Of a stretch of DNA of 64,000 nt, positions 22,620 to 34,830 are shown in pieces. Position 1 is the first letter of the stretch, and every line of letters begins with the position of its first letter. The notes beneath the pieces were generated by a model. That model made no database searches. It had not been told where the DNA came from and was given only the letters and a program-made list of their open reading frames with translations. The stretch is from Nymphalis io (taxonomy: Eukaryota; Arthropoda; Insecta; Lepidoptera; Nymphalidae). Made by a program: the position numbers and the translations under genes. The DNA is taken from positions 12,338,001-12,402,000 of the forward strand of contig NC_065898.1 in NCBI RefSeq assembly GCF_905147045.1. Direction: 5' to 3'.

Positions 22620-25600
22620 TTGTAATATACGAATTTTGATGATATGTTAGTGGAAAAGACCAATTGAGCTAAGAATAATTTGAGAATAGCACGATCGTTG
22701 ATTTAGAATTGAATTTTGCTAAAATTATTATAAATAAGCTTGATTATCCAAAATAACAAAAATCTTATTGAAAAAGTGTAAAATAATCAATTTCTAAAAA
22801 TTCCTTTTTTATTAAAATCAGTAGCAGTTACGGTTACTTTATATAAAAATACTTATTAAATTAAGCATAAAAGGCCGTGATAGTTTTAAGTTTAGTTAAG
22901 GAAGAATTTTAAATAATTTCTAAACGCAAAAGATTTACAATCATAAAATACCTATTAATTTAACAAAATCTATTAATCTTTCACTTTGTATATATGTATA
23001 TTTATTTACATTATCTTCCTTATCAATTTCATCGAATAAGCGTCTATTGCTTTTAAGGGAAGACGCATATCTGACGATAGATGCTTCGAGCATATAATTA
23101 TCTTGGTATCATATGGTACCAAGATTTATATGCTCGAATTATATTATCTTGAGAGGGTTAACAACAAGATCATACAAAAAAAGATGTTGGGTGCATTTTA
23201 ATACTAAATCGAAATCTAGTTGTCCAAAATGAAATAGAGACTGCTTAAAAGCGTACTCAATTACTACGCTCAACACACATACTCATCGTTGATCATGTGT
23301 TTAAGGGATCTATAGCCTGTTTTATAATCTGATATAGAGTGATGGTAAGTAGCTCATCATCCGTCTGATGTGTATCCCAAAAAAAAGAAAAAGATGCCTT
23401 CACTCACATGTAAAAGAACATTATTATTATAAAACTGAACGACTATTCTCTATACGAAGCACTTTATTCCAAATGTTCTTTGAAATTGTATAATAAAAAT
23501 TCAAAAATAATTGTCACTAAGAACGCCGCCCGTAACCGCGAGCCGCGACCACAATCCCTTGAATCTATAATAACTATGCTTACCGGTATCATATAGGACG
23601 ATATAACCTGACTATCCTGTTTGTATGTACATATAATCAATATTGAGAGGCGAAGTTTGTAGTGCTTTAAATTTATTCAGCTTTTGTCAACATAATAACA
23701 TTATCCAGATGAAGTTTTACCGTTCGTATCATCGATTATGCATTAAGTTGTTACCAATTATAGTCAAAGCTTAATAAATTTGTGAATAAGTAGATGCCTA
23801 TATAATTACGGCTTTACATAGAAACATTGTTTAGCGGGTGCTTAGTTAAATAATGTTTTATGTTCTGTCTTCATTAATTTGTCATTTGATAGAAGAAGAC
23901 AGCGTCGCTTAAATAATCCCTCTAAACAAAATTTATATGTAAAGCCTTAGATTTTACTTAGAAGGATTGAAATTGTAACTTTTAAACATGTCCTTGTTTA
24001 CCAAATAAAGATAGAGATTATTGGTTTTCTGATAAAACATTTCATATGATTACTTGAAATCATGAAGTGGGCAACTATGCGAACGAATACTAGTCAAAAT
24101 AATATTAATAGTATAATAAAATAAACACTAGAATAGAAAACATGTCCAAGAGGCGGTTCTGAAAAACGCTTGCTTAGTGTTGTTTTTGTAACTTAATTTG
24201 TTGATTTATGTATGTGTCGCTACAATTGAGTCAAATATATAGTTAGGATAAAATGTCACTTACAGTAACGACATATTAAATACAAGTAGCAAATTTACGT
24301 CAACCGCAAATGAAGCCAGTCCACTGTAGACCTAAAAATAGCTAGATATTCCATGCATCCACTCATAAACGCAGTACTACTAATATCTTCAGACTTGAAA
24401 CATTCTATCGATAAAGATTATAAGACTTAATTTTTACTATTCAAGCGTTTTTCTCTCCAATAATTAATAAGTTGATTAGTAATAATGGTGTAAATAAAAA
24501 TATAGCGTTAATAATTTTATATTTCAACAGTTACTAAATCACTAGATAAACATATCATCGGCACTCTCTTTCATTCTTGGTGTTATATTATTTTTATACG
24601 TGTTTAATAGCGAATATAATATCATATTATTATAAATATTAGATAGTTAACAATGAAATGTTTTAAAAATATAGAATTATTCCACTAAGCCGTTTCTCGA
24701 TATTACCTGTCCATTTACAAAAGTCTATAACTATATTATAAAATATTAGAGATTGTTGTCTAATACGTTTTAGGCGTGTAAATTATTTTATGTTGGTATA
24801 AACATTTTTTATAGCTTTCACTCTTGTATCCTGTATAATATATATTAAGAAATTTATCATGTGTTTATAATTACAGAATTATTATCAAATGTTAAATAGA
24901 AATCATAGCAAATGTTAAAATGTTAAAAGAAATTTTACCACGAATAATATCTATCCGTTATTGAAATTCCTAAGTAATGTACAACAAAATATATAAAAAT
25001 CATACCATTGGAATATGGTTAGTACTATTTTTATCATTATAAATAATGATTCATTTTACATTTGATAAATAAAAACTCTGACGTCAAATTTATTTTTTGT
25101 GTTCAATTAAATAATATATTAAAATATAAAATATTATAACATAATACATTTCTCTTATAATATTAATACGTCGCATAAAATGCAATAATTTTTAACATAT
25201 AGCACGAATTTGGTTTGTTATAAATATATCTATAATAATTATCGTAATATATATCATTCTAAATCCATTGTACCAATTAGTGTATAAATTTTAAAACATA
25301 TAACATTAAATATTATTTTGCCTAGAGCCGTGTCTTCTTAAATTTAAAGCTTATTTTGCTAAATTCCTATAATGAACTTTTCTTCTGCTATTTTCTTGTA
25401 AATATATAAATTAAGTGGACCATTGTTAAAAAGTAACATTTGTTTATCATTTATCAATAACTATTAAAATCGATTCGTTGAATCGAATATTTATAATACA
25501 AATTGTACCAAAATATCATTCAAATTTCAAATTGTTATAATAAATACACGTCATATTGGATAGATCACGTCGTTCCGGACAATTCAAAATGTCAGCAGCC

Positions 25601-26161
25601 AGAACTACAGCGATAAGTTATTTGAATATATAAACTATTACAACACTACATATATTTATTGCAATTTTTTTTTATCAAAATTTAAATTAAATTTATATTT
25701 TATCAAAAAAATTAAAAAAATTCGAAATTTAAATTATTATTTTGAATAATTACTTTGCAAACATTAATATTCACTAAATTTGTACGATATAGAGAAATGT
25801 AACCATTTAACGTAGAATTAAATTCATTTAATAAATTCAAAACATATTCGTATAAATATCAATAATTATAGAACAAGTTTTTGTTAATTAATTTTTACCT
25901 CTCAGTTCTAAATATTTTACGACAATTTTATCCAAATTTTCTTTGGTCACCGCACAACTATATGTAGGTTAAGGCTTACAGTGAATAAACAGGGCTTGTA
26001 TCTTAATGTATAGCATTCTATATACATTATATATTATACAATTTTGAACAATACGAAAAAATATTTGAAATATTGTTCATTAAATATTTTAAAATCATAT
26101 GAGTGTTTTAATTAACCCACCGTAATTAATATTGCACTGTAATTAGATTCTATAATTATAT
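22620..26161. other. AT-rich non-coding DNA (3' UTR or intergenic)
   Basis: No coding signal, RNA gene or recognisable SINE is present across about 3.5 kb. This makes it the longest repeat-poor stretch in the window. It could hold a long 3' UTR. Many AATAAA-like hexamers are present and not informative. Confidence 0.5.
23085..23138. repeat. Imperfect palindrome
   Basis: 'ttcgagcatataattatctt' then ggtatc at the left faces 'ggtaccaagatttatatgct' then cgaa at the right, with a loop of about 4 bases. It is a near-perfect arm pair of about 24 bp just after the Shaw stop codon. Confidence 0.75.
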
Positions 26162-26965
26162 ATCTACTAGCTTTCCGTCCTGATTTCGTACGAGCAGAAT
26201 AATGGTCGCTTAAAACCTTTGTGTCGTAATATATATAATGAATTACCAACAGACGCCTAAAGCTCCCAATTGCTAGATTTTTTCCTTTATCTTCAACATA
26301 GCCTATACCTTCAGCCTAGCTGAGATGGCCTAGTGGTTAGAAAGCGAGAATCTTAACCGATGATCGTGAGTTCAAACTCGGGCAAGCACCACTGAACTTT
26401 CATGTGCTTAATTTGTGTTAATAATTCATCTCGTGCTTGACGGTGAAGGAAAAGATCGCGAGGAAACCTGCATGTGTCGAATTTCATTGAAATGCTACAT
26501 GTGTATTCTACCAAATCGCATTAGAGCAGCGTGTTGGAATAAGCTCCAAACCTTCTCAAAAGGGAGAGGAGGCCTTAGCCCAGCTGTGGAAGTTTAATAG
26601 GTTGTTACTCTACTACAACATGTATCATTGAACTTCAGCAAATTTTCACAAAATCTTAATAAATTATACACCAAAACCTTCCTCATGAAATACTCCAACT
26701 AGTTTGTTAGTTTACTTAGTCAAACCTTGTAAGGTTAATTAGAACAAATTCCTTTTATCTACGCAGTTGAATTTTTATATTTTATTTTAGTTCCGATAAC
26801 AATTTTTTATAATGGTAAGCATGATACACCTATGATAGACTCTAGACGAAAGAACGGCAACGGTCTACAACAAAGACACATTATTTTTTTAATAAAAGCT
26901 GATTTAAAAAATATTTTGGCTCTTAATTAATATTCTTATTTTATCGTGTCAATAAATATTACGAC
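26162..26965. repeat. Repeat-E copy 1, split by a SINE
   Basis: It begins 'ctagctttccgtcctgattt' and resumes after the SINE with 'cagcaaattttcacaaaatc' and 'acggcaacggtctacaac', then 'aaagacacatt'. It parallels 27585-27950 in the same order. The class is not known. Confidence 0.7.
26314..26609 (+). mobile_element. SINE-A inserted in Repeat-E
   Basis: Full-length: head 'gctgagatggcctagtggtt', B-box-like 'gagttcaaact', body through 'ttagagcagcgtgttggaat' to 'ggccttagcccagctgtgga'. Comparison with Repeat-E copy 2 shows the host sequence continuing on both sides. Confidence 0.88.
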
Positions 26966-27250
26966 AACAATGGTTTCGCGCCATCTTAAAGAAACTTCTT
27001 GAACGTGCGGCGGCGGCAGCTGAATAAAATATATGTGAAAATACGGTGGTTAGCCAAGGGAGCTCCCTAACGTCAATAAATATAAAAGTTAGTGGTTGAG
27101 TGATTGGGAAGGACTAATAATTCAAGACTGGGTAAGCTTAGTGTATAACTTATCTATTATAATTACTCTCGTTACAGACACTACTCGTACAATAGTGACC
27201 GGCATTTGCAAAACTAAATTTTAGTATTCCCGGTCGGTGGAATCACACCC

Positions 27251-27539
27251 ATTTTTTTATATTAAAGGCGGACAGGCGATTGGGCTCCCCGTTGGTACGT
27301 GGCCACCAACACCCATAGACCTTGGAATTGTAAGAAATGTTAACCATCGCTTACATCGCCAATGCGCAACCAACTTTGAGAACTAAGATGTTATTTCCCT
27401 TATGCCTGTAGTTACAGTGGCTCACTCGCCATTCAAACCGGTACACTACAATTCCAAGTCCTGCTATTTCGCGGTAGAATATCTGATGAGTGGGTGGTAC
27501 CTACCCAGACGAGCTTGCACAAAGCCCCACCACCAGTAA
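27251..27539 (-). mobile_element. Repeat-B copy
   Basis: Reverse full-length copy from 'ttttttatattaaaggcgga' to 'caaagccccaccaccagta'. Confidence 0.85.
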
Positions 27540-27584
27540 AAGGGCCAAGGACGATTTTCCCATCAATTATATTTATACATATGT

Positions 27585-27950
27585 ACTAGCTTCCCGTCCT
27601 GGCTTCGCACGGGCAGCATTACGGGCAAAATAAAATCTTTCTATTGTAGTACATACAACAAAAATATTTTCAGTAAGTAAGTCAGTAAAGCTCCCAGTCG
27701 GCATGATTTTTTCCTATACCTTCTACACATATCGTCATATTTCAACCAATTTTCACAAAAACTTAATAAATTTTTCACCTAAACATTCCTCGTGAATCAC
27801 TGACTCGTTTGTTAGTATGCTTAAACTAAGTAACAGCAACGGTCTACAGCAAAGACACATTTTTTTTAAATATAAAAGCTTGATTTTATAAATGATTTTT
27901 GATCTTAATTTATATTATTATTTTATCTGTGTATAAATATTATATTTTTA
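27585..27950. repeat. Repeat-E copy 2
   Basis: 'ctagcttcccgtcctggctt', 'cgcacgggcagcattacggg', 'attttttcctataccttcta', 'aaccaattttcacaaaaact', 'gcaacggtctacagcaaaga'. Uninterrupted counterpart of 26162-26965. Confidence 0.7.
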
Positions 27951-28429
27951 AGTTAAATTATTGAATTTAAATTTGAAATGTTATTCCAATTATAATTGTC
28001 GCTCATAATTATAATCGATATAATTATTCGTTATTTATCGTTAATATCCTTACATAATTATCGAAGATAATCAAAACGATTTCGTGATAAAAGTAATATA
28101 CAATAATAAGTATGTTTTTTCATAACATTCTCGCAGTCTTATAAAAAGTAATTACCTTTTATCCGATTAAATAAATAGCTTTTATACTAATGATATATTG
28201 TTCCAAGAATATTAATTCGTAATTTATTATTATAGCTATAAATCGATTGTCAAATAAATATATAAAACATTCATGTAAAGTCAACACAGTCGAACGGTCG
28301 TAGAGGTTTTTACATCAAAATTGATGGTTATTAAAATAATTTATAATAAAAGAAAACCAATAAATAAATATGAAGTTAAATAAATTAAAACGAAAAGTTT
28401 TGTTTATTTTTAATATAATAATTTCTAGC

Positions 28430-28540
28430 AATCAAGTATATATAATATACGCACCGCGTACTCACTAGGGAGTAGAACGCTACGGCGTAGGCGGCACGAC
28501 GGCATAACCGACGGTTACGAGTCAGGTTTACCCCCAAGCA
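28430..28540. repeat. Repeat-J copy 2
   Basis: 'atataatatacgcaccgcgt', 'actcactagggagtagaacg' and 'ggcggcacgacggcataacc' resemble 3205-3325 in the same order. Confidence 0.45.
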
Positions 28541-29309
28541 CCAATAGATATTTAGAACAAAAATTGAAATACAATTGACCCACTATATACTTAAGAAATC
28601 GATGTAATATTTTAATAGTTATAATTAAATGTAGTTAGAGTTTCTTTTACATATGTGTGTACACTTGTTAATTGTTCATAGACATTCTATGTTACACAGT
28701 AACATAACAAATTATATTCAAAGGCAAAAGTGACCGCTTACTAAGGTTTTATAGAAAAGGTCAACCGTTGGAATAGTTAAACGTTTTTCTAATAAGTTGA
28801 GTGCTTCATTTATTATTCATTGCGCGGCAAAGGACATAGTCCGGGAGCCGATGGCAAATTATTAATGTATAAAGTGGAGAGTAATTTTGTAACTTAATGT
28901 TTGTACCACTGTTTCCTTTTTATTTTAAGGTCAAATGAGTCTTGGAATGCTTGTGCTTTGGCCGATCACCCTTACATCACACCTTGAGTGATGTTAATAT
29001 ACCTTTTAAATAAATAAAAATAAATAGGAACTCTTACAATTTATAATTCAATCACTTTAATTATAAATTGTATTAAGTCATGTTATAGTCTTGTACAGAA
29101 CCAATATACCCAACTCAGATAATCCACTGGCATATAGCAATACCATTGAAGCAATATATTGATATGTACTTATTTAAAGAGTGAAATAATCTAAAATTGA
29201 TTAAAATTCATATTATAAGTAAAGTCTATTACTCTGAATAAAGATGATAATGTACTCCTGAGCGATTTGTTTCGTGTCAGACATTTCATCGAAGGTTAAC
29301 CAACATCTT
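28541..29309. other. Non-coding, nothing recognised
   Basis: AT-rich. No supported feature. Confidence 0.5.
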
Positions 29310-29550
29310 AGAAGATATTATATTGAAAGAGTGTGTGCAAATACTGGCGCATGTGCGCTCGGGTCCCTTACTGTCATAATCCGGTGGGAGTAATCCAACA
29401 TTACTGAAGAAACTTTCGCAGGTACAGGAGTGCTTATACTGTCGCCTTTCAAACTTAGAGGATACTACTGGAAATTTCTATACAGAAGAACAATAACTTT
29501 TTATTAGCCCAATACCGAGCTTGAACTGTAGCAACCAGATTAAAGAGTCA
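29310..29550 (-). mobile_element. SINE-C, diverged
   Basis: Reverse copy recognised from ordered remnants: 'gtgtgtgcaaatactggcgc', 'actgtcataatccggtggga', 'caataactttttattagccc'. The head is mostly lost. Confidence 0.65.
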
Positions 29551-30147
29551 AAATATCTATCTGGCTAAAAAAACATTAACGATTGATTTATCTTGTGTGA
29601 ATGATGTGTAATCATGTTACTTTTTTTTCGAAAAAGTTGAACGACTTTTTTTAACGATCTAGTCAAAATCAAAAGTTCTTACAATGGTTTATTAACATAA
29701 ATATAATTTGGTTTAATATACGTTTAAAGGAAGAAAATACATGTATAAGAAAATTTGATAGAGTTTATTTATCCCGAAAAGACATAGGCTTAAGACAATT
29801 TTCTTGAACATTTTCTGGCAGATCATTAATATAGCAAACTGCTTGACACAATGACATATTCGTATCGCTCAAAAAGCCTAACTGTACTCCTTATTACAAG
29901 GTTAGATAAGGAAACATTTTAATTTAAACATTGACAAAATCTTCAGCCTCTTATATCCGGCTACTATATTCAGAAAAACGTCATTTGTAGTGTAAGCAAA
30001 ATTTATTATATTGTGTTCGAGGCGTAATTCGAAAGCGTCTCGATAAATAATGCTTAGCTTTAAAGATGCATGTATGTGACGTAAAATTACGACGTTAACG
30101 GCTCGTAACACAAAACCATCGGTTCCCAATCTATAATAACAATTCGT
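29551..30147. other. Non-coding, nothing recognised
   Basis: The 75-codon antisense frame at 29902-30129 has no recognisable protein content. Confidence 0.45.
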
Positions 30148-30160
30148 TAAACATTGGAAA

Positions 30161-30248
30161 ATCGGTGAAACCTTCTCCTCAAAAAAGAGGAGAGGAGGCC
30201 TTTAGCCCAGCAGTGGGACATTCACAGGCTGTTACGGTACGGTTACGG
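30161..30248 (+). mobile_element. Short 5'-truncated SINE-A with 13-bp target duplication
   Basis: The last 80 or so bases of SINE-A ('aaccttctcctcaaaaaaga' to 'cattcacaggctgttacggt' and 'acggttacgg') sit between two copies of 'taaacattggaaa' (30148-30160 and 30249-30261). Confidence 0.9.
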
Positions 30249-30393
30249 TAAACATTGGAAACGTGTCAGGGTATATATACTTCCTAAGTGATAAACATAT
30301 TATTTTTATGGATAGCGATAACACAAAGTAAGAAATAATAAGATATAATTCGACTATAGTTTGAACCTGCACAATAATAAGCAAATGGTACTT

Positions 30394-30656
30394 TTTTATG
30401 GTACCCGTTTGTGCCAGCTCGCCTGGGTAGGTACCACCCACTCATTACTTATTTTACCGCCAAACAGTAATACTTAGTATTGTTATGTTCCGGTTATAAA
30501 TATGAGTGAGGCACAACGTACATATCATCTTAGTTTCCAAGGTCAGCGCATTGATGATGTAAGAAATGGTTAATACTTCTTACAATGCCAACGTCTATGC
30601 GGAATGGTGATCATTTACCATCAGGTGGCCCGTTTGCCTACATGTTTTATAAAAAA
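30394..30656 (+). mobile_element. Repeat-B copy, diverged
   Basis: 'gtttgtgccagctcgcctgg', 'gtaggtaccacccactcatt' through 'accatcaggtggcccgtttg' to 'ttttataaaaaac'. Confidence 0.8.
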
Positions 30657-31430
30657 CTATGTTATATAATCATAAAAAGTATGTTAATCGCTAAAACGAA
30701 CAAAATACCGGATTATTCGTATAATTTTCTTAATTCTGTATTTTTCACCTCGCAGACTGAACAAAGTTAGTTCAAAGTCAAACTGAAACAATAGCTTAAA
30801 AATTCATCATAATTAGCTATTAAGTAACATGAACTAGATAAAATCAATTAAACGTTAGTACATAATTAAGAAACTAGTAGAATCTATGAATGTTTCTGAT
30901 GTTTTTATGACTTTTACAGATCAACACTGTTTTTGTTATTCCTTTATTAATTGTAAAATATAAGGTAAATTGCTTATTCACGATCGTCTTTAACAATGAA
31001 ACTAAATATAAAAAATAATACGAAACGAATACGAAAATAATTTATAATGGAATAACTTGTTATTTAGCCACGAACAACGGTTCATTAAAAGCTCTAGCTA
31101 AATAAATTAAAACGAACTTCGAGGCAAAAAAAGTTTCACTTTGTTTTTATAAAGAGCGACCATCGACGCTTCTTGTTGCAGATTCTATCTGGGTCGACTT
31201 TTTTATAAAAAAAATTCGCTTTTATCAGTTGTTTGAAAATATAATCGATGAATTCCTTATATAGCGAATCATGCGTGTGATTCTTTATGTGTGGGTGTAG
31301 TGCATAGCAATCTGTTTATATGTGGTTGTATAAACACTTAAGCTACTTAAAGTTCTTAAATCAAAAAAGTTCTGTAGAAAGAAACTATATTATTTTAATT
31401 TGTATTTGTAAGTTTAGAGATATAACTATC

Positions 31431-31433
<3 letters not shown>
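30657..31433. other. Non-coding, nothing recognised
   Basis: AT-rich. No supported feature. Confidence 0.5.
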
Positions 31434-31474
<41 letters not shown>

Positions 31475-31494
31475 AATATATATATATATTATAT

Positions 31495-31557
<63 letters not shown>

Positions 31558-31585
31558 TATAAGTATATCTATATATATATATATA
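31434..31585. repeat. Long imperfect (TA)n tract
   Basis: About 150 bases of TA units with a few AA or TT interruptions. The open frames on both strands here are only translations of the repeat (YIYIYI). Confidence 0.95.
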
Positions 31586-32277
31586 ATTATTTAAAAATAT
31601 ACATTGTGTAAGTTTAATGTTATACGTGCAAAGGAAAACGTAGATAACATGCCCATTGTTGTTAAGTAGATATGTTGTTCTTAAACAAAACAAACGCAAG
31701 CAAAATTCAATAGCCAGTAGCTAACTTAAATTATCAAATAATTTTTATTTATATTGTAAACTAGATCAAATTATAAGCATTTTCGTCCGGTTCCTTCAGA
31801 CAAAATGTGGAAATAAATAAAAAGATATATCTTATAAAAATGGTATTGAGAGTAGTATTAAGTATATTTACCGTTTAATCTAATATTTCTCTTTACTCCT
31901 GTCAATATTAAACGATTCTCGAGAAAAAAAATCAAGTGCTTGTCGGTTAATATCAAAGAGATTATCCCTTATAATACTCGCCGTGTTTGATCTAAAGGAT
32001 AGACATAAGAAAAAATACAAAAATAGACTATGTTTGTTACAAGTATTAATTTTTATTATATTTACTTATCTTTTTTTATTTACTTTTTTTCTGGAACTAT
32101 GTAAATCTCTGCGTGGGTTGGTACTATTTGGTGGTTATTCTACTAATATATACCATTAATTTGTATTGACTTGAAACGTCACAAAATCGAAACTAAAAAC
32201 GTGCTTTCGAGGCACTTTAATCATACTCATACATACACATACATATAAGAACACATTTAAATATAAATTACCAATAC
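31586..32277. other. Non-coding, nothing recognised
   Basis: AT-rich. No supported feature. Confidence 0.5.
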
Positions 32278-32287
32278 ATATATATAG

Positions 32288-32333
<46 letters not shown>
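32278..32333. repeat. (TA)n microsatellite
   Basis: Nearly uninterrupted TA units over about 55 bases. Confidence 0.9.
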
Positions 32334-32336
<3 letters not shown>

Positions 32337-32876
32337 CGTGTCCTTTAACAATAACTTTTCACATCAACTCTTCTGTTTTTCTTCAGGTAAAAGGTTTTAG
32401 AAATAACAATCCTCAGAAATACACTATAGCTCTTATTTTATTACAATAAGGTTGAAATTTCAATGACAATTATCAATATTATTAGGTATGCTTAGTAATT
32501 TCATGACTTGGAACACGTTGTCTGCTTCCGCTCAGACATTTACGAATAATGAAACTGTAAGTGGAGAAGTTTTTCTTTTTTTTTTTTAATAATAACATAA
32601 AGGTTTGTTAGTGTAGCCTTACAACTAGACAAGACCTCTCCTCCTCCCCTTAATGAAAGAATTTGGATCTTGTTCCATCAACGTGGGTATTTCTTCACGA
32701 TGATCATAACTCGGTTGTGTAGCTATGAATCTACGATACAGCCTTCGGCTAAAATCCAAGTATTCCAATGAGTTATATAAAACTACTATACTAGACTAAC
32801 TACGAGGCTAAAACTGTTGTCGTATTTAAATCTGCAATATGTACATAACAGTAATAAGTAACAAGTTTTACTGTTT
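32334..32876. other. Non-coding, nothing certain
   Basis: AT-rich. 32600-32700 shows a faint SINE-A-like string ('gacctctcctcctccc', 'tggatcttgttccatcaacg'), too weak to call. Confidence 0.4.
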
Positions 32877-33168
32877 ATAGGGCTTTGTGCAGGCTCGTCT
32901 GAGTAGGTACCACCCACTCATCAGAAATTCTACCGCGAAACAGCAGTACTTGGTATTGTTGTGTTCCGGTTTGAAGGGTGAGCGAGCCAGTGTAATTACA
33001 GGCACAAGGGACATAACATCTTAGGTCGCGAGGTTGGTGACGCATTGGCGATGTAGGGGATGGTTAACATTTCTTAAAATGCCAATGTCTATGGGTGTTG
33101 GTGACCACTTACCATCAGGTAACTCGTATGCTCGTCCACCTACCTGTAATATAAAAAAAGGACATGAT
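32877..33168 (+). mobile_element. Repeat-B copy
   Basis: 'tagggctttgtgcaggctcg' to 'ctacctgtaatataaaaaaa'. Full length with a few changes. Confidence 0.88.
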
Positions 33169-33473
33169 GCGATTTGTAGAGTGCGAACTCGAAAGTAATA
33201 GTGAACATAACTGACGCTAGCAAGCTGACGCTATAAGATTATAAGCCACTGTAAAGTTCCGACTGGAGTCGTAAACAAGACAAAGCTATATTCAATGACA
33301 TCATTTTCTTCTTATTTTTACCTAGCTGTGACCCGCGGTATTACAAAAGCAACATCCCTTATCCTAACTTGGGGAATTTCTACATACAAAAGGTTTTAGA
33401 GTAAAGAATGCTTTACGTTGATGATTTAATGTAATTTAAAATATTTCTCATTCATGTTTTTATTATTTTTGAT
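33169..33473. other. Non-coding with a possible Repeat-F/E fragment
   Basis: At 33323 'ctagctgtgacccgcggtat' resembles the 'ctagctt..cccgcgg' start of common lepidopteran repeats. Otherwise nothing. Confidence 0.35.
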
Positions 33474-33483
33474 ATGTATATAG

Positions 33484-33796
33484 CCGAGATGGCCTAGTGG
33501 TTAGAACGCGTGAATCTTAACCGATGATCGTGGGTTCAAACCGGGCAAGCACCACTGAATTTTCATGTGCTTAATTTGTGATTATAATTCATCTCGTGCT
33601 TTACGGTGAAGGAAAACATCGTGAGGAAACCTGCATGTGTCTAATTTCACTGAAATTCTGCCACATGTGAATTCTACCAACCCGCATTGGAGCAGCGTGG
33701 TGGAATAAGCTCCAAACCTTCTCCTCAAAAAAAAGAGGAGAGGAGGCCTTTAGCCCAGCAGTGGGACATTCACAGGCTGTTACGGTACGGTTACGG
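33484..33796 (+). mobile_element. Full-length SINE-A with 10-bp target duplication
   Basis: A young copy: head 'ccgagatggcctagtggtta', then 'gttcaaaccgggcaagcacc', through the body to 'gggacattcacaggctgtta' and tail 'cggtacggttacgg'. It is flanked by 'atgtatatag' at 33474-33483 and 33797-33806. It makes a good reference copy for the family. Confidence 0.93.
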
Positions 33797-33806
33797 ATGT
33801 ATATAG

Positions 33807-34235
33807 GCGAATCAAGTGGTCGATTAGAGTGGACGTCCTCACCATCAGACATTATGTGTGGGCGATATGAAAGTACGAGTAAGATAACAAATCCAGAATC
33901 CAGAAACGATTTACTAATCACTTTTAACACAATTATAATAACGAATCGTAAGACAGTTTCTAGACGTGTTGTCTGTACGGCAGCTAGCATTGAAGTGTCA
34001 TGTCGCCAATTCGCACTGACCCATCTAGACTCCGTCGAAGCTCTATGTAACACTGACAACGCTCGCGGCCCAATCTTAAAACAACTCCATCATCACCGAC
34101 ATGCATATTTTGTTACCTCTTTTTGTAATTGTTTTTGAGAATGGTGTGTTCTACTGTAATCGGATGTTTATAGTTAGTTTTAAGTTAATGTAAAGCCTGT
34201 CTTCAATGTGTGTTATGTACTGTTGGAGGTTCAAA
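33807..34235. other. Unidentified low-AT block ending in AATAAATAAAT
   Basis: More GC-balanced than its surroundings, from 'aggcgaatcaagtggtcgat' through 'tgtctgtacggcagctagca' and 'ctagactccgtcgaagctct' to 'ggaggttcaaataaataaat'. Open frames cross it on both strands (33761-34138 and 33601-34059), but their starts lie in the SINE and no domain is recognisable. It could be the 3' end of a retrogene, of a LINE, or of a transcript. Confidence 0.3.
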
Positions 34236-34830
34236 TAAATAAATGTCTAAAATACCGGTAGACAAATATGTACGAGTAACGTGTAGTTGTTATATTCGTT
34301 AAACTCTATTATGATGACATAAAAGCTATACTTATTATACACCTTAAAATACTGATAATCAAATTATACCCGTTTTAATGATTAACCCAGAAAAACTTGC
34401 AAATAATATTACCACTAAAGAAGGTAGTTATTTGAAAATGCAAATGGAGCTTCAGTGCAATTTATTTATTCAGATAAATGACTTCACAAATCCGTTCGTA
34501 CGACAAATGATTCTTAATAACTTAATCGAATACATTATTTATTTTCTATGGCATAATCATTCAATACCTCATTTACGCTTGAAGTATGCCAGGGATCAAA
34601 TTGATTAGTAAATGAAACAAGAAGTTATCTACCAATCGCAGAACTTTAATAATAATGTTCTAAAAAAAATTCTCAATTTTATCAAGCATTTATACCATGT
34701 ATCCTGAACCGAATAACGCAAGATACTTGGTCCATTTAACATAGTGATGGTATTTTTTTACCTACCTACGAATTAAGACGAACTCCAACAACCGATATTA
34801 ATATATGGAATGTTTTCATTAGGCCTATTC
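34236..34830. other. Non-coding, nothing recognised
   Basis: The 76-codon frame at 34378-34608 has no recognisable content. Confidence 0.4.

Noticed and set aside
31320..31699. Open frames of YIYIYI on both strands
   Set aside because: Translation of a TA microsatellite.
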